Assembly: GCA_029245675.1 (NCBI GenBank)
Contig: JAQWOV010000032.1
Location: 57,506 to 121,505 of the forward strand
DNA: 64,000 nt
Direction of reading: 5' to 3'
Source of the DNA: Acidimicrobiales bacterium
GTDB taxonomy: Bacteria; Actinomycetota; Acidimicrobiia; Acidimicrobiales; MedAcidi-G1
Shown here: positions 18,352 through 28,489 of the stretch, piece after piece
How the letters are laid out: the number at the start of each line of letters is the position of its first letter
Numbering within the stretch: position 1 is the first letter of the stretch
Program-made: the position numbers and the translations under genes
The notes under the pieces: generated by a model
Told to the model about the DNA's origin: nothing
Seen by the model: only the letters and a program-made list of their open reading frames with translations
The model's database searches: none

Positions 18352-18866
18352 AATTAAAAGAGACTGCTCCAACCTTCCGGTTAATGAAGGAAGAGGACTT
18401 AATTGAAGTGATGGAAATCAACGAGTTGGTTTATCCAACTGTCTGGTCGGCGAGTTTCTTTAAGCAGCAACTCCTTCAAACAGATACAAGAGTCAATATT
18501 GTTTTTGAACTTGAAAAGAAAGTTGTAGGACATGGAGCGTTAATGAAAGTCGCTGATGAAGCTCACATTATTTCTCTTGTCGTACACCCTTTACATCAGA
18601 AAAAAGGAATAGGTGTATCGCTGTTGAGTGTTTTATGTCATCACGCCGCGGATATGGGATTGAAGTCAATGACTTTAGAAGTAAGAAAAAGTAATGAATC
18701 TGCAATTGATTTATACAAAAAATTTGGCTTCGCTCCGGTTGGATTTCGCACCAACTATTACAGTGACACAGGAGAAGATGCACTTATCATGTGGGTTCAC
18801 GATATAGATGACCCAGAATTTTTGATAAAAGTAAAAAGTAAGCAACGCATAAAAGGTGACTTATGA
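18348..18866 (+). CDS. rimI: Ribosomal protein S18 alanine N-acetyltransferase-type GNAT
   Basis: RimI acetylates the N-terminal alanine of ribosomal protein S18. The 172-residue protein has the GNAT core: RLMKEEDLIEVMEINELVYP at the N-terminus, then IISLVVHPLHQKKGIGVSLLSVL with the acetyl-CoA pyrophosphate loop, then LEVRKSNESAIDLYKKFGF. These are RimI-type motifs, and the position between tsaB and tsaD is its standard place in actinobacteria. It starts at TTG 18348, overlapping the tsaB stop, and its own stop overlaps tsaD by 4 bp. The substrate assignment rests on family and context. Confidence 0.85.
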   Translation: MKLKETAPTFRLMKEEDLIEVMEINELVYPTVWSASFFKQQLLQTDTRVNIVFELEKKVVGHGALMKVADEAHIISLVVHPLHQKKGIGVSLLSVLCHHAADMGLKSMTLEVRKSNESAIDLYKKFGFAPVGFRTNYYSDTGEDALIMWVHDIDDPEFLIKVKSKQRIKGDL

Positions 18867-19900
18867 GCGGTCTAATTTTAGGAATTGAAACCTCATGTGA
18901 TGAAACGGCAGCGGCTGTAGTTGACTCCGCAAAAACCGTCCGATCCTCAGTTGTTAGCAGTCAAATCGATTTACATGCACGATTTGGTGGTGTTGTTCCT
19001 GAGGTAGCTAGCCGGGCTCATCTTGATTTAATGATTCCAGTTGTTGCAGAGTCACTCGTGTCTGCTGGAGTAGAAGGAAATGAAGTTGATGCGGTAGCTG
19101 CCACTACAGGTCCTGGCCTTGTAGGTTCACTTCTTGTAGGCGTAACGGCAGCAAAATCCCTTTCTCTAGTATGGGACGTTCCCTTCGTGTCAGTGAATCA
19201 TCTTGAGGCCCACCTTTACGCATCTTTTTTAGAAGAACCAGATTTAGATTTTCCTTTGGTGGTACTACTTGTCTCTGGTGGCCATACGATGCTGGTTTTA
19301 ATGGAAGCACACGGCCGCTACAGAGTCTTAGGTTCGACTCTTGATGATGCCGCAGGAGAAGCTTTCGATAAGGTCGCCCGATATTTAGGTCTGGAATATC
19401 CTGGCGGGCCGGCTATTGATGCTCTGGCAGTTGAGGGTGACCCTACAGCCTTTGACTACCCAAGAGCTTTAGTCCAAGAAAACCCTGACACTATGGCTGA
19501 AGACCGCAAACTTGCATTTTCTTTTTCCGGCCTAAAAACTGCAGTCATCAATCATGTCCGTAATAATCCAGATGTTTCTACTGCTGATGTAGCTGCCTCA
19601 TTCCAAGAGGCTGTTGTTGAGGTATTAGTAACAAAGGCTAAATGGGCAGCGGCAGCGACCGGAGCAAAAGGTTTATGTTTAGGCGGGGGAGTCGCCGCTA
19701 ATTCACGTCTGCGTGAAAAATTTCTTGATGCTTGCATAGAGACTGGTGTTCAATCGTTCATACCATCTAGATCAATGTGCACCGATAATGCGGCAATGGT
19801 AGCTGCAGCCGGATGGTGGTGTCTTCAGATGGATGGGTCAAGCCCATTAAATACTGGGGCTGACCCCAATTGGGGACTCCCAGAACGTCTTAATTCATAA
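18863..19900 (+). CDS. tsaD: tRNA N6-adenosine threonylcarbamoyltransferase TsaD
   Basis: TsaD transfers the threonylcarbamoyl group to A37. The 345-residue protein has the N-terminal GIETSCDETAAAVVD, the metal-binding HLEAH motif with His113 and His117, FPLVVLLVSGGHTMLV, the GEAFDKVARYLGLEYPGGP phosphate region and LGGGVAANSRLR near the C-terminus. All family elements are intact and length is normal. It closes the t6A operon; the next gene, groES, lies 128 bp downstream behind its own promoter and operator, so a transcription boundary is expected here, although I see no terminator. Confidence 0.95.
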   Translation: MSGLILGIETSCDETAAAVVDSAKTVRSSVVSSQIDLHARFGGVVPEVASRAHLDLMIPVVAESLVSAGVEGNEVDAVAATTGPGLVGSLLVGVTAAKSLSLVWDVPFVSVNHLEAHLYASFLEEPDLDFPLVVLLVSGGHTMLVLMEAHGRYRVLGSTLDDAAGEAFDKVARYLGLEYPGGPAIDALAVEGDPTAFDYPRALVQENPDTMAEDRKLAFSFSGLKTAVINHVRNNPDVSTADVAASFQEAVVEVLVTKAKWAAAATGAKGLCLGGGVAANSRLREKFLDACIETGVQSFIPSRSMCTDNAAMVAAAGWWCLQMDGSSPLNTGADPNWGLPERLNS

Positions 19901-19919
19901 GAAAACACTGTCCTAAGAG

Positions 19920-19949
19920 TTGTAACTTAAGGGCAAAAGTACGTAGAGT
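19920..19949 (+). promoter_or_regulatory. Candidate groES promoter
   Basis: TTGTAA at 19920-19925 and TAGAGT at 19944-19949 are separated by 18 bp and resemble -35 and -10 boxes. The -10 box abuts the CIRCE-like operator. The other chaperonin gene has the same TTGTAA 28 bp before its CIRCE, against 29 bp here, which supports the assignment. No transcription start is known. Confidence 0.4.
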
Positions 19950-19975
19950 TAGCAGTCGCCCATTACGACTGCCAA
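19949..19975 (+). promoter_or_regulatory. CIRCE-like HrcA operator of groES-groEL
   Basis: The arms are TTAGCAGTC (19949-19957) and GACTGCCAA (19967-19975), with a 9-base spacer: the 9-N9-9 geometry of CIRCE. Compared with the consensus TTAGCACTC/GAGTGCTAA, one base is changed in each arm at the mirrored position, so symmetry is kept. A further T-to-C change in the right arm is shared with the second operator at 52621. Heat-shock repression by HrcA is the expected role. Confidence 0.75.
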
Positions 19976-19978
19976 TCG

Positions 19979-20005
19979 TTTTTCAATTCACCTTGAATTG
20001 AAAAA
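19979..20005 (+). repeat. Perfect 12-bp hairpin in the groES leader
   Basis: The arms 19979-19990 (TTTTTCAATTCA) and 19994-20005 (TGAATTGAAAAA) are exact reverse complements around a 3-base loop. It lies just after the CIRCE-like operator and 23 bp before the groES start, so it should be transcribed in the leader. It is not a Rho-independent terminator, because no U-run follows the 3' arm. It may stabilise the mRNA or affect translation; that is inference. Confidence 0.7.
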
Positions 20006-20028
20006 CACAGTTTGAAAAGGAACATTGA

Positions 20029-20319
20029 ATGAACATTCAACCTCTAGAGGACCGCATTGTGGTCCGACCAAGTGAATCCGAAGAAACTACAGCCAGCGGC
20101 TTAGTTATCCCTGATACTGCAAAAGAAAAGCCTCAACAAGGCGAAGTACTTGCAATAGGACCAGGACGCCGATCAGAACAAACCGGTGAACTAGTCCCAA
20201 TGGATGTCTCTGTTGGAGACACCGTTGTTTACAGCAAATACGGTGGCACAGAAATTAGTAGCGCAGGAGAAGACCTATTGATTCTCAACGCTCGCGACGT
20301 GCTCGCCACAATAAAGTAG
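20029..20319 (+). CDS. groES: Co-chaperonin GroES
   Basis: GroES caps the GroEL cylinder. The 96-residue protein has [17 protein letters not shown] at the N-terminus, the mobile-loop segment [18 protein letters not shown] and the [14 protein letters not shown] strand region, all typical. AAAGGAAC at about 20015-20022 precedes the ATG at 20029. It is followed by groEL after 6 bp and is under the CIRCE-like operator. This is the only groES in the window, so it presumably also serves the second GroEL. Confidence 0.96.
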   Translation: MNIQPLEDRIVVRPSESEETTASGLVIPDTAKEKPQQGEVLAIGPGRRSEQTGELVPMDVSVGDTVVYSKYGGTEISSAGEDLLILNARDVLATIK

Positions 20320-20325
20320 GCCTAA

Positions 20326-21966
<1,641 letters not shown>

Positions 21967-21990
21967 CCCTAAATCAAGGGAATAACTATT

Positions 21991-22026
21991 AGGAGCCGAG
22001 CCTTAGGGCTCGGCTCCTGTAGTTTT
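21991..22026 (+). terminator. Rho-independent terminator of groES-groEL
   Basis: A 12-bp GC-rich stem has arms AGGAGCCGAGCC (21991-22002) and GGCTCGGCTCCT (22007-22018), with a 4-base loop, and is followed by GTAGTTTT. It lies 25 bp after the groEL stop and is the clearest terminator in the window. Confidence 0.85.
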
Positions 22027-22046
22027 CACTATGAAAGATTTATGAA

Positions 22047-22736
22047 ATGAATAAAGAAGAAGCGCTAAACAACCGAGGTGGACCCCAAATAATCCCACGC
22101 CCAAAAAAATGGCACCTCGGCGAGCCTTCACCATGGTCACACCTCAACAACAAAACATTAACTATTGGAAAAATAAAACAAGCAGTTGAAAAATATGAAC
22201 CGGTTGCTGTTCAAAAAAACCTCCTTGAGGAATACACACAAGAAGCAGGGGTTTTAGTAGCGCTTTACGAAGAACAAAATTTACTTAAAGTAATTCTCAC
22301 TCGAAGATCGCCCCACTTATCCACTCACGCACATCAAGTGAGTTTCCCCGGCGGACATCAAGAAAAAGTAGACAAAGATCTTTGGAGCACAGCGTTAAGA
22401 GAAGCTCATGAGGAAACAGGACTCGATTCTTCTCTTCCTCAAATGATCGGGGAATTAGACCCAATTGTTACCTTAGGAAGTGGAACTCTTATCCACCCCT
22501 TTGTCGCTTTGCTTCCACACCGTCCAGAGCTAAAAGCTAACTCAGCTGAAGTAGAAACGATACGCCATGTAGACATTGCAGAACTCTTAAAAGAAGAAAC
22601 ATGGCGTGAAGAGTACTGGGAACGAGAAGGACGGTCACATGCAGTAACTTTCTTTGAAATCCCTGAGGAAACCATTTGGGGGGCAACAGCAAACATTCTT
22701 CGACAGTTACTAACTTTAGGATTAGGAATTGTCTGA
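22047..22736 (+). CDS. NUDIX hydrolase, CoA pyrophosphatase-like
   Basis: The segment VILTRRSPHLSTHAHQVSFPGG (about residues 82-103) matches the NuCoA/UPF0035 signature found before the Nudix box in CoA diphosphatases. The box itself runs through TALREAHEETGLD (residues 115-127). Such enzymes split CoA into phosphopantetheine and 3',5'-ADP. At 229 residues it is slightly long because of an N-terminal extension of about 60 residues (with QIIPRPKKWHLGEPSPW) that I do not recognise. It follows the groEL terminator and sits 24 bp before the decarboxylase gene. Confidence 0.8.
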   Translation: MNKEEALNNRGGPQIIPRPKKWHLGEPSPWSHLNNKTLTIGKIKQAVEKYEPVAVQKNLLEEYTQEAGVLVALYEEQNLLKVILTRRSPHLSTHAHQVSFPGGHQEKVDKDLWSTALREAHEETGLDSSLPQMIGELDPIVTLGSGTLIHPFVALLPHRPELKANSAEVETIRHVDIAELLKEETWREEYWEREGRSHAVTFFEIPEETIWGATANILRQLLTLGLGIV

Positions 22737-22760
22737 ACTTTCTTCCCCTAGAATTTCTTT

Positions 22761-24182
22761 ATGAGCAATTCTGAAGATAACCCAGTTCACATGACTCCTG
22801 AAGAGTTTCGCTCCGCCGGATATGCCGCTATCGACTGGCTTGTTGACTACCTGAAAGAGATTGAGGAAAGACCAGTCACTTCTGAAGTAGAACCAGGAGA
22901 AGTTCGTTCCTCCTTACCGGAGCATGCACCTGAAACTGGTGAACCTTTTCAAAACTTACTAGATGATATGGATCGCATTATTGCCCCAGGGATTACCCAA
23001 TGGCAGCATCCAGGCTTCTATGGTTACTTCCCCGCTAATTCTTCACCTCCAGCAGTTTTAGGGGATCTACTTTCCACAGGCTTAGGAGTCAACGGGATGT
23101 TATGGGCTACAAGCCCAGCAGCCACAGAACTAGAGACCCATGTTCTTGACTGGCTTATAGATCTATGCGGGATACCTAAACGGTTCCATTCAAGTGGATC
23201 AGGTGGAGGAGTCATCCAAGATTCAGCGTCATCGGCGACTTTATGCGCCATCTTGGCAGCTCGGCACAGAATAAATAGACCTGAAGAAATTATGAAATTA
23301 CGTGCTTACGTATCTAACCAAGCTCATTCCTCAGCAGAAAAAGGTCTATTAGTAGCAGGAATACATCATCAAAACATTCGTCTCATCGAACCAGATGAAA
23401 ATCTTTCCATGTGTTTAGAAAACCTCGAGAAAGCTATCTCGGAAGATATTGAAGCCGGATACATACCATTTTTTGTGATGACCACTGTCGGCACAACCTC
23501 TTCTGGAGCGGTAGACAATGTTGAAGAAATCGCTAAATTAGCCACAAAAGCGGGAGCTTGGATACATGTTGATGCAGCGTGGGCCGGATCAGCGACCATA
23601 TGCCCAGAGTTCAGAGGGATATTAAATGGATTAGATCTAGCTGATAGCTATGCGTTTAATCCTCATAAATGGATGCTTACTAATTTTGATTGTTCAGCAT
23701 TCTTCGTCGCAGATGCAAAACCGTTAACTGAAGCGCTTTCAATAGTTCCTGAATATCTCCGAAACTCAGCTAGTGAAGCCGGAGAAGTAATCGATTACCG
23801 AGATTGGCAAGTTCCACTAGGCCGCCGTTTTCGCGCTCTTAAACTTTGGTTTGTGTTACGTAGCTATGGTGCAGAAAACATAAGAACATATATACGACGC
23901 CATGTTCAAGCAGCCAACTGGTTCGCAGAGCAAATCACCGATCATCCAAAGTTGGAGCTTTCAGTCACCCCTTCACTCAGTTTGGTTTGCTTCCAACACG
24001 TTGATGGAGACACGGCGTCAGAACAACTTCTTACAGCGCTTAATGCCACACAAAAAGTTTTATTAACCCACACTCGCCTCAACAACAAATACGTACTAAG
24101 AGTCGCAGTTGGAGGCACATACACGACGCTTGAACACGTTGAATCATTAATGCAACTCATCAATGAACACATTGAAAGCTAA
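22761..24182 (+). CDS. PLP-dependent group II decarboxylase (aromatic-L-amino-acid type)
   Basis: The 473-residue protein belongs to the pyridoxal-dependent decarboxylases that act on aromatic amino acids. It has GYAAIDWLVDYLKEIEERPV near residue 20, HPGFYGYFPANSS near 83, the PLP-contacting HVDAAWAGSA with Asp271, and NPHKWMLTNFDCSAFF with Lys303 as the Schiff-base lysine. These match aromatic-L-amino-acid and tyrosine decarboxylases more closely than glutamate decarboxylase. The product would be a trace amine such as tyramine or tryptamine, though the substrate cannot be fixed by eye. It is flanked by a NUDIX gene and guaB3 with no clear functional link. Confidence 0.85.
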   Translation: MSNSEDNPVHMTPEEFRSAGYAAIDWLVDYLKEIEERPVTSEVEPGEVRSSLPEHAPETGEPFQNLLDDMDRIIAPGITQWQHPGFYGYFPANSSPPAVLGDLLSTGLGVNGMLWATSPAATELETHVLDWLIDLCGIPKRFHSSGSGGGVIQDSASSATLCAILAARHRINRPEEIMKLRAYVSNQAHSSAEKGLLVAGIHHQNIRLIEPDENLSMCLENLEKAISEDIEAGYIPFFVMTTVGTTSSGAVDNVEEIAKLATKAGAWIHVDAAWAGSATICPEFRGILNGLDLADSYAFNPHKWMLTNFDCSAFFVADAKPLTEALSIVPEYLRNSASEAGEVIDYRDWQVPLGRRFRALKLWFVLRSYGAENIRTYIRRHVQAANWFAEQITDHPKLELSVTPSLSLVCFQHVDGDTASEQLLTALNATQKVLLTHTRLNNKYVLRVAVGGTYTTLEHVESLMQLINEHIES

Positions 24183-24290
24183 AACCATCAGCAGTCATAT
24201 TTGAGAAACTTTTACCTCCTGACCTCTGGTCAGGGGTCACGTAACTGGAACGTTCGCCGGGTTAGGGTTATCGTTCCTACTGAGACGATA

Positions 24291-24298
24291 AAAGGTGA
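24291..24298 (+). promoter_or_regulatory. Ribosome binding site deciding the guaB3 start
   Basis: AAAGGTGA lies 5 bases before ATG 24304. The frame is also open from a GTG at 24295, but that codon is part of this site. The same arrangement, AAGGTGA then ATG, decides the pcrA start at 28490. Confidence 0.65.
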
Positions 24299-24303
24299 CG
24301 CTC

Positions 24304-25467
24304 ATGGCAGAGATCGAAATTGGCATGGGGAAAAGCGGCAGACGTGCGTACGGCTTTGACGACATCGCTATAGTGCCGAGCCGTCGAACTCGCGACCCTG
24401 AAGATGTAGATATTACGTGGAAGATTGACGCCTATCATTTTGACCTTCCTTTAATGGCTTCGGCCATGGACGGAGTAGTCAGCCCAGCAACAGCTATACA
24501 AGTAGGAAAGTTAGGCGGTCTCGCAGTTCTTAATCTAGAAGGCCTGTGGACTCGATATGAAGACGCTGATTCTGTTCTAGAGGAAATATCGCAACTTTCC
24601 GCTGATGAGGCAACCTCTCGGATGCAAGAAATGTATCAAGAGCCGATAAAGCCAGAACTCATAACAAGCCGGATACAAGAAATAAAAAAAGGAGGGGTTG
24701 TTTCTTGCGCTTCAGTTACACCCCAGCGAACAGAAGAGTTTCTCCCACACATCCTTAAAGGAGATCTCGACATTTTGGTGATTCAAGGAACCGTAGTGTC
24801 AGCAGAGCATGTATCAACCACAGTTGAGCCACTTAACCTGAAGACGTTTATTCGAAAACTTGACATACCGGTAATAGTTGGAGGCTGTGCAACTTATAAA
24901 GCAGCGCTGCATCTCATGCGCACGGGAGCTGCTGGAGTGCTAGTAGGAGTAGGACCAGGACATGCATGTACGACACGCGGAGTTCTTGGATTAGGGGTAC
25001 CGCAAGCAACAGCTATTGCTGATGTTCGCGCTGCCCGAATGCGCCATCTAGATGAAACCGGTGTTTATTGCCAAGTTATTGCTGATGGCGGAATGGCCAC
25101 GGGGGGAGACATTTCCAAAGCAGTAGTTTGCGGAGCAGATGCGGTAATGATTGGATCTCCTTTAGCGGCAGCACAAGAAGCGCCTGGCCGCGGCTACCAC
25201 TGGGGTATGGCTACCTTTCACCCGACCCTTCCACGAGGAGCCAGAGTAAAAACATCTACCACCGGGACGCTGGAAGAAGTACTACTAGGCCCAGCTCGAG
25301 AAAACGATGGAAAACTTAATCTTTTTGGTGGGTTGCGAACCTCAATGTCTACATGTGGATATTTAGACATAAAAGAGTTTCAAAAAGCTGAAGTAATGGT
25401 TGCACCTGCACTCCAAACAGAAGGAAAATCACTTCAAAAGTCTCAAGGCATAGGAATGGGCCACTGA
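24304..25467 (+). CDS. guaB3: GuaB3 family IMP dehydrogenase-related protein
   Basis: GuaB3 is the CBS-less IMP dehydrogenase paralogue typical of actinobacteria and cyanobacteria. The 387-residue protein opens with GMGKSGRRAYGFDDIAIVPS. It has LPLMASAMDGVV, the active-site loop GVGPGHACTTRGVLG with the catalytic Cys, QVIADGGMATGGDISKA and GLRTSMSTCGY near the C-terminus. It lies 15 bp before guaA, so IMP-to-XMP-to-GMP synthesis is the natural reading. Many actinobacteria also carry a separate classical guaB, which is not in this window. Confidence 0.9.
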   Translation: MAEIEIGMGKSGRRAYGFDDIAIVPSRRTRDPEDVDITWKIDAYHFDLPLMASAMDGVVSPATAIQVGKLGGLAVLNLEGLWTRYEDADSVLEEISQLSADEATSRMQEMYQEPIKPELITSRIQEIKKGGVVSCASVTPQRTEEFLPHILKGDLDILVIQGTVVSAEHVSTTVEPLNLKTFIRKLDIPVIVGGCATYKAALHLMRTGAAGVLVGVGPGHACTTRGVLGLGVPQATAIADVRAARMRHLDETGVYCQVIADGGMATGGDISKAVVCGADAVMIGSPLAAAQEAPGRGYHWGMATFHPTLPRGARVKTSTTGTLEEVLLGPARENDGKLNLFGGLRTSMSTCGYLDIKEFQKAEVMVAPALQTEGKSLQKSQGIGMGH

Positions 25468-25482
25468 CACACTGGAACGAAA

Positions 25483-27048
25483 ATGGCTAATAAATTCCAA
25501 GACAAAATTGACCGATTTAAAGACCGCATTCTCGTTGTTGATTTTGGCGCACAATACGCTCAACTAATCGCTCGGCGTGTCCGAGAAAACAAGGTTTACA
25601 GCGAAATTATTCCGCACAATCTCTCAGCTAAAGAGATTTCTGATTATCAACCAACAGGAATTATTTTCAGCGGAGGACCCACTTCAGTTAATGCAGAAGG
25701 TGCCCCTCAGATAGATCCAGAGATTTACGAACTTGGAATTCCGATTTTAGGTATCTGCTATGGGGCGCAACTCATAGCGGTGCAATGCGGCGGAAAAGTG
25801 GGTCGCAACGAACAAGGAGAATATGGACGAACCGAAATGACAGTTTCTTCCCCCGGTTCGTTACTCGCTGATCTAGACACTGGGATACATCCAGTATGGA
25901 TGAGCCATTTCGACGCAATAGTGGAAGGACCTGAAGGGTCTTTAGTGACAGCATCTTCAACGAACGCTCCCATAGCAGCCTTTGAATCTCCAGAACGAAA
26001 GCTATATGGAGTCCAATTTCATCCCGAAGTTCAACACACCCCATGCGGAGAAAACTTATTAAACCGATTCCTCTTCGACGTTTGTTCATGCAGCGGCGAT
26101 TGGACCATGACATCAGTTATCGAATCGTCGGTAGAAAACATTAAGCAGCAAGTAGGGACTGGTAAAGCTATTTGCGGGCTTTCAGGAGGAGTAGATTCTG
26201 CTGTCGCTGCAGCCTTAGTTCACAAAGCGATAGGAGACCAGTTGACATGCGTATTTGTAGACACAGGACTCATGCGAGCAGACGAAGGCACCCAAGTAGT
26301 TGAAACTTTCGATCGGCATCAAGGGATTGAACTCATTCACGTCAAGGCTGAGGATCGCTTTTTTAAAGCATTAGAGGGGATAACTGAACCAGAGGAAAAG
26401 CGTAAAACCATTGGAGAGCTATTTATTCGAATATTCGAAGATGCTGAAAAGCAAGTTCAAGATGCTGCTTTTCTTGTACAGGGAACGCTTTACCCAGACG
26501 TCATTGAATCTGGAACCAAAGATGCCGCAAAAATTAAAAGCCACCACAATGTTGGAGGGCTTCCCGACGACATGGAATTTGAACTAGTTGAACCCCTTAG
26601 AGACCTGTTTAAAGATGAAGTCCGATCTTTAGGAAAAGAATTAGGTCTGCCTGATGAAATCGTTTGGAGACAACCTTTCCCTGGCCCAGGGCTTGGGGTC
26701 CGAATAATTGGAGAAATAACGCCAGAAAAAGTAGCGACCCTCCAAGCAGCTGACAAAATCGTTCGCGAAGAGTTACGTAATGCAGGGCTCGAGCGTGAAA
26801 TTTGGCAAGCCTTCGCTGTGCTGCCAGACATACGTTCAGTAGGAGTCATGGGAGATGAACGCACATACGGATACCCCATAATCATTCGAGCAGTAACTAG
26901 CGAAGACGCAATGACAGCAGACTGGGCTCGTCTTCCATATGAGTTATTAGAGACTCTTTCTTCACGCATAATCAATGAAGTCTCTGGGGTCAACAGGGTG
27001 GCTTATGACATTACTTCTAAACCCCCTGGAACTATTGAGTGGGAGTGA
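25483..27048 (+). CDS. guaA: GMP synthase (glutamine-hydrolysing)
   Basis: GuaA converts XMP to GMP using glutamine and ATP. The 521-residue protein has the class I amidotransferase domain (residues about 14-205) with [11 protein letters not shown] carrying the nucleophilic Cys and [10 protein letters not shown] carrying the catalytic His. The ATP pyrophosphatase domain has the P-loop [14 protein letters not shown] near residue 231, and the C-terminal dimerisation domain ends with PPGTIEWE. All parts are intact. It is closely spaced with guaB3 upstream, and ten bases separate it from the TIGR03086 gene. Confidence 0.96.
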   Translation: MANKFQDKIDRFKDRILVVDFGAQYAQLIARRVRENKVYSEIIPHNLSAKEISDYQPTGIIFSGGPTSVNAEGAPQIDPEIYELGIPILGICYGAQLIAVQCGGKVGRNEQGEYGRTEMTVSSPGSLLADLDTGIHPVWMSHFDAIVEGPEGSLVTASSTNAPIAAFESPERKLYGVQFHPEVQHTPCGENLLNRFLFDVCSCSGDWTMTSVIESSVENIKQQVGTGKAICGLSGGVDSAVAAALVHKAIGDQLTCVFVDTGLMRADEGTQVVETFDRHQGIELIHVKAEDRFFKALEGITEPEEKRKTIGELFIRIFEDAEKQVQDAAFLVQGTLYPDVIESGTKDAAKIKSHHNVGGLPDDMEFELVEPLRDLFKDEVRSLGKELGLPDEIVWRQPFPGPGLGVRIIGEITPEKVATLQAADKIVREELRNAGLEREIWQAFAVLPDIRSVGVMGDERTYGYPIIIRAVTSEDAMTADWARLPYELLETLSSRIINEVSGVNRVAYDITSKPPGTIEWE

Positions 27049-27057
27049 AGAACCGAG

Positions 27058-27630
27058 ATGACTTCTCAGGATGATTATGTAGCGGCGAGCATTATCTTTG
27101 GGCAGCAACTCATGGAGTTAGCTGACGATGAGTGGTTCTTCTCAACACCATGTCCGGAATGGGATGTACGCACCATTGTCGCTCACGTAATTCTCGGAGA
27201 AGCAATGTTTGTTGATTTACTCAAAGGCGGGGTAATCGAATCATTCACTGACATAGATGTCTCAATTCTGGGCCCTAACCCGATTGCTACTTGGAGGGGA
27301 ACAGCGGTAGCCGCTATAGATGTGGCATCACAACAAGAAGTGGAAACAAAAAAATATGAACACCCATTAGGAAATATTGATGGAACCACCATTATTGGTT
27401 TACGAGTCACGGAGAATCTTGTTCACGCTTCGGACATAGCTCAAGCTTGTGGTCGTCGAATAGAACTACCCAACGAACTTGCTGATCGATGCCTTGATTT
27501 TTGGGCACCCTTAACTGACGCGCTTTCAGCAAGTGACATGATTGGTGATCCGGTAATGCCTCCAGAAGACGCATCACCTGGAATCAGATTGTTGTGTCTC
27601 ATGGGAAGAGAAATAAACTTTCTCCCATGA
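27058..27630 (+). CDS. TIGR03086-type metal-binding (mycothiol maleylpyruvate isomerase/DinB-fold) protein
   Basis: The 190-residue protein has the sequence TPCPEWDVRTIVAHVILGEAMFVDLLKG (shown here in two parts by its centre around residues 30-57). This matches the N-terminal helix bundle of the actinobacterial TIGR03086 family, whose conserved histidines bind a metal. RVTENLVHASDIAQACGR, further along, supplies a second conserved His. Family members are mostly uncharacterised; some DinB-fold relatives use mycothiol as cofactor. It overlaps the thioesterase gene by 4 bp, suggesting joint expression. Confidence 0.7.
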   Translation: MTSQDDYVAASIIFGQQLMELADDEWFFSTPCPEWDVRTIVAHVILGEAMFVDLLKGGVIESFTDIDVSILGPNPIATWRGTAVAAIDVASQQEVETKKYEHPLGNIDGTTIIGLRVTENLVHASDIAQACGRRIELPNELADRCLDFWAPLTDALSASDMIGDPVMPPEDASPGIRLLCLMGREINFLP

Positions 27631-28430
27631 CTGAATCACCGGAGTTCTTATATCAGGTTGACGGAGATTTAGTAATTCCGACTCCACTGACCGGTGGACC
27701 GTGGGACCCGGAGATACAACACGGAGGCCCAATTTCAGGGATCCTTGCTCATCTCGTAGAAACAATAAAAACACCTTCCCCGATGCGAACATGCCGACAC
27801 ACAGTGGAACTCATGCGTGGTGTGCCCATACGTCCTCTCCAGTGGACAACTGAAGTAATAAGAGAAGGACGACGACTACAAGTAATCCAAACTTCGCTTC
27901 ATGATCAAGGTAAAGAAGTGGTTCGCTCTACTTCAGTGAGGTTAAGAGTTGCCGAAGAATCAAATCCCGTAGATGAAGAAAGAATGTCCCACGAAGAAGA
28001 TGAAATACCTCCGTTTCCTAACATCGCCACCCAACTAACCACTCCTGGAGTTGGAATCCCGGCATTCCTTCGGGCAGTCGAGATCCGGTTACCTCGTGAA
28101 GCATCTTGGGCGGGAACACCAGGACTCATGTGGATACGTCTAACAAAACCACTAGTAGAAGGAGTTCAAACATCTCCCTTCGTAAGCATGGCGACCGTCA
28201 GCGACATGTTAAGCATGGTGGCTCAATATCTAGACCCAAAAGAATGGATGACACCGAACGTAGATTTAACAATCTCCTCCTTCAAAGACCCCGTCGGAGA
28301 ATGGATCGGTTTACGCGGCGTGCATAAAAACTCAAAAGATGGAATCGGACTTTCTGATGCAGTTCTCTACGACCGTGATGGAAGAGTAGGGCGAGGATTA
28401 GCAACAATTCTTATTGATTCAAGACAATAA
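27627..28430 (+). CDS. Acyl-CoA thioesterase family protein (hotdog, TesB-like)
   Basis: The 267-residue protein looks like a double-hotdog thioesterase: GGPWDPEIQHGGPISGILAHLVE near the N-terminus is the typical substrate-channel segment, and the second half ends with GRGLATILIDSR, a common hotdog C-terminal strand pattern. The frame is open from 27594, but ATG 27627 overlaps the upstream stop in the ATGA arrangement common in this genome, so I prefer it. The acyl substrate cannot be deduced. Confidence 0.7.
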   Translation: MTESPEFLYQVDGDLVIPTPLTGGPWDPEIQHGGPISGILAHLVETIKTPSPMRTCRHTVELMRGVPIRPLQWTTEVIREGRRLQVIQTSLHDQGKEVVRSTSVRLRVAEESNPVDEERMSHEEDEIPPFPNIATQLTTPGVGIPAFLRAVEIRLPREASWAGTPGLMWIRLTKPLVEGVQTSPFVSMATVSDMLSMVAQYLDPKEWMTPNVDLTISSFKDPVGEWIGLRGVHKNSKDGIGLSDAVLYDRDGRVGRGLATILIDSRQ

Positions 28431-28489
28431 GAAAGCAAAATGAAACTCTTTCACTTAATCAGTCACAGGACCCCTGTAAGGTGACTTTG

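Noticed and set aside
24219..24233. CTGACC/GGTCAG hairpin upstream of guaB3 as a terminator or riboswitch
   Set aside because: The 6-bp stem has no U-run and no surrounding conserved purine-riboswitch elements that I can see.
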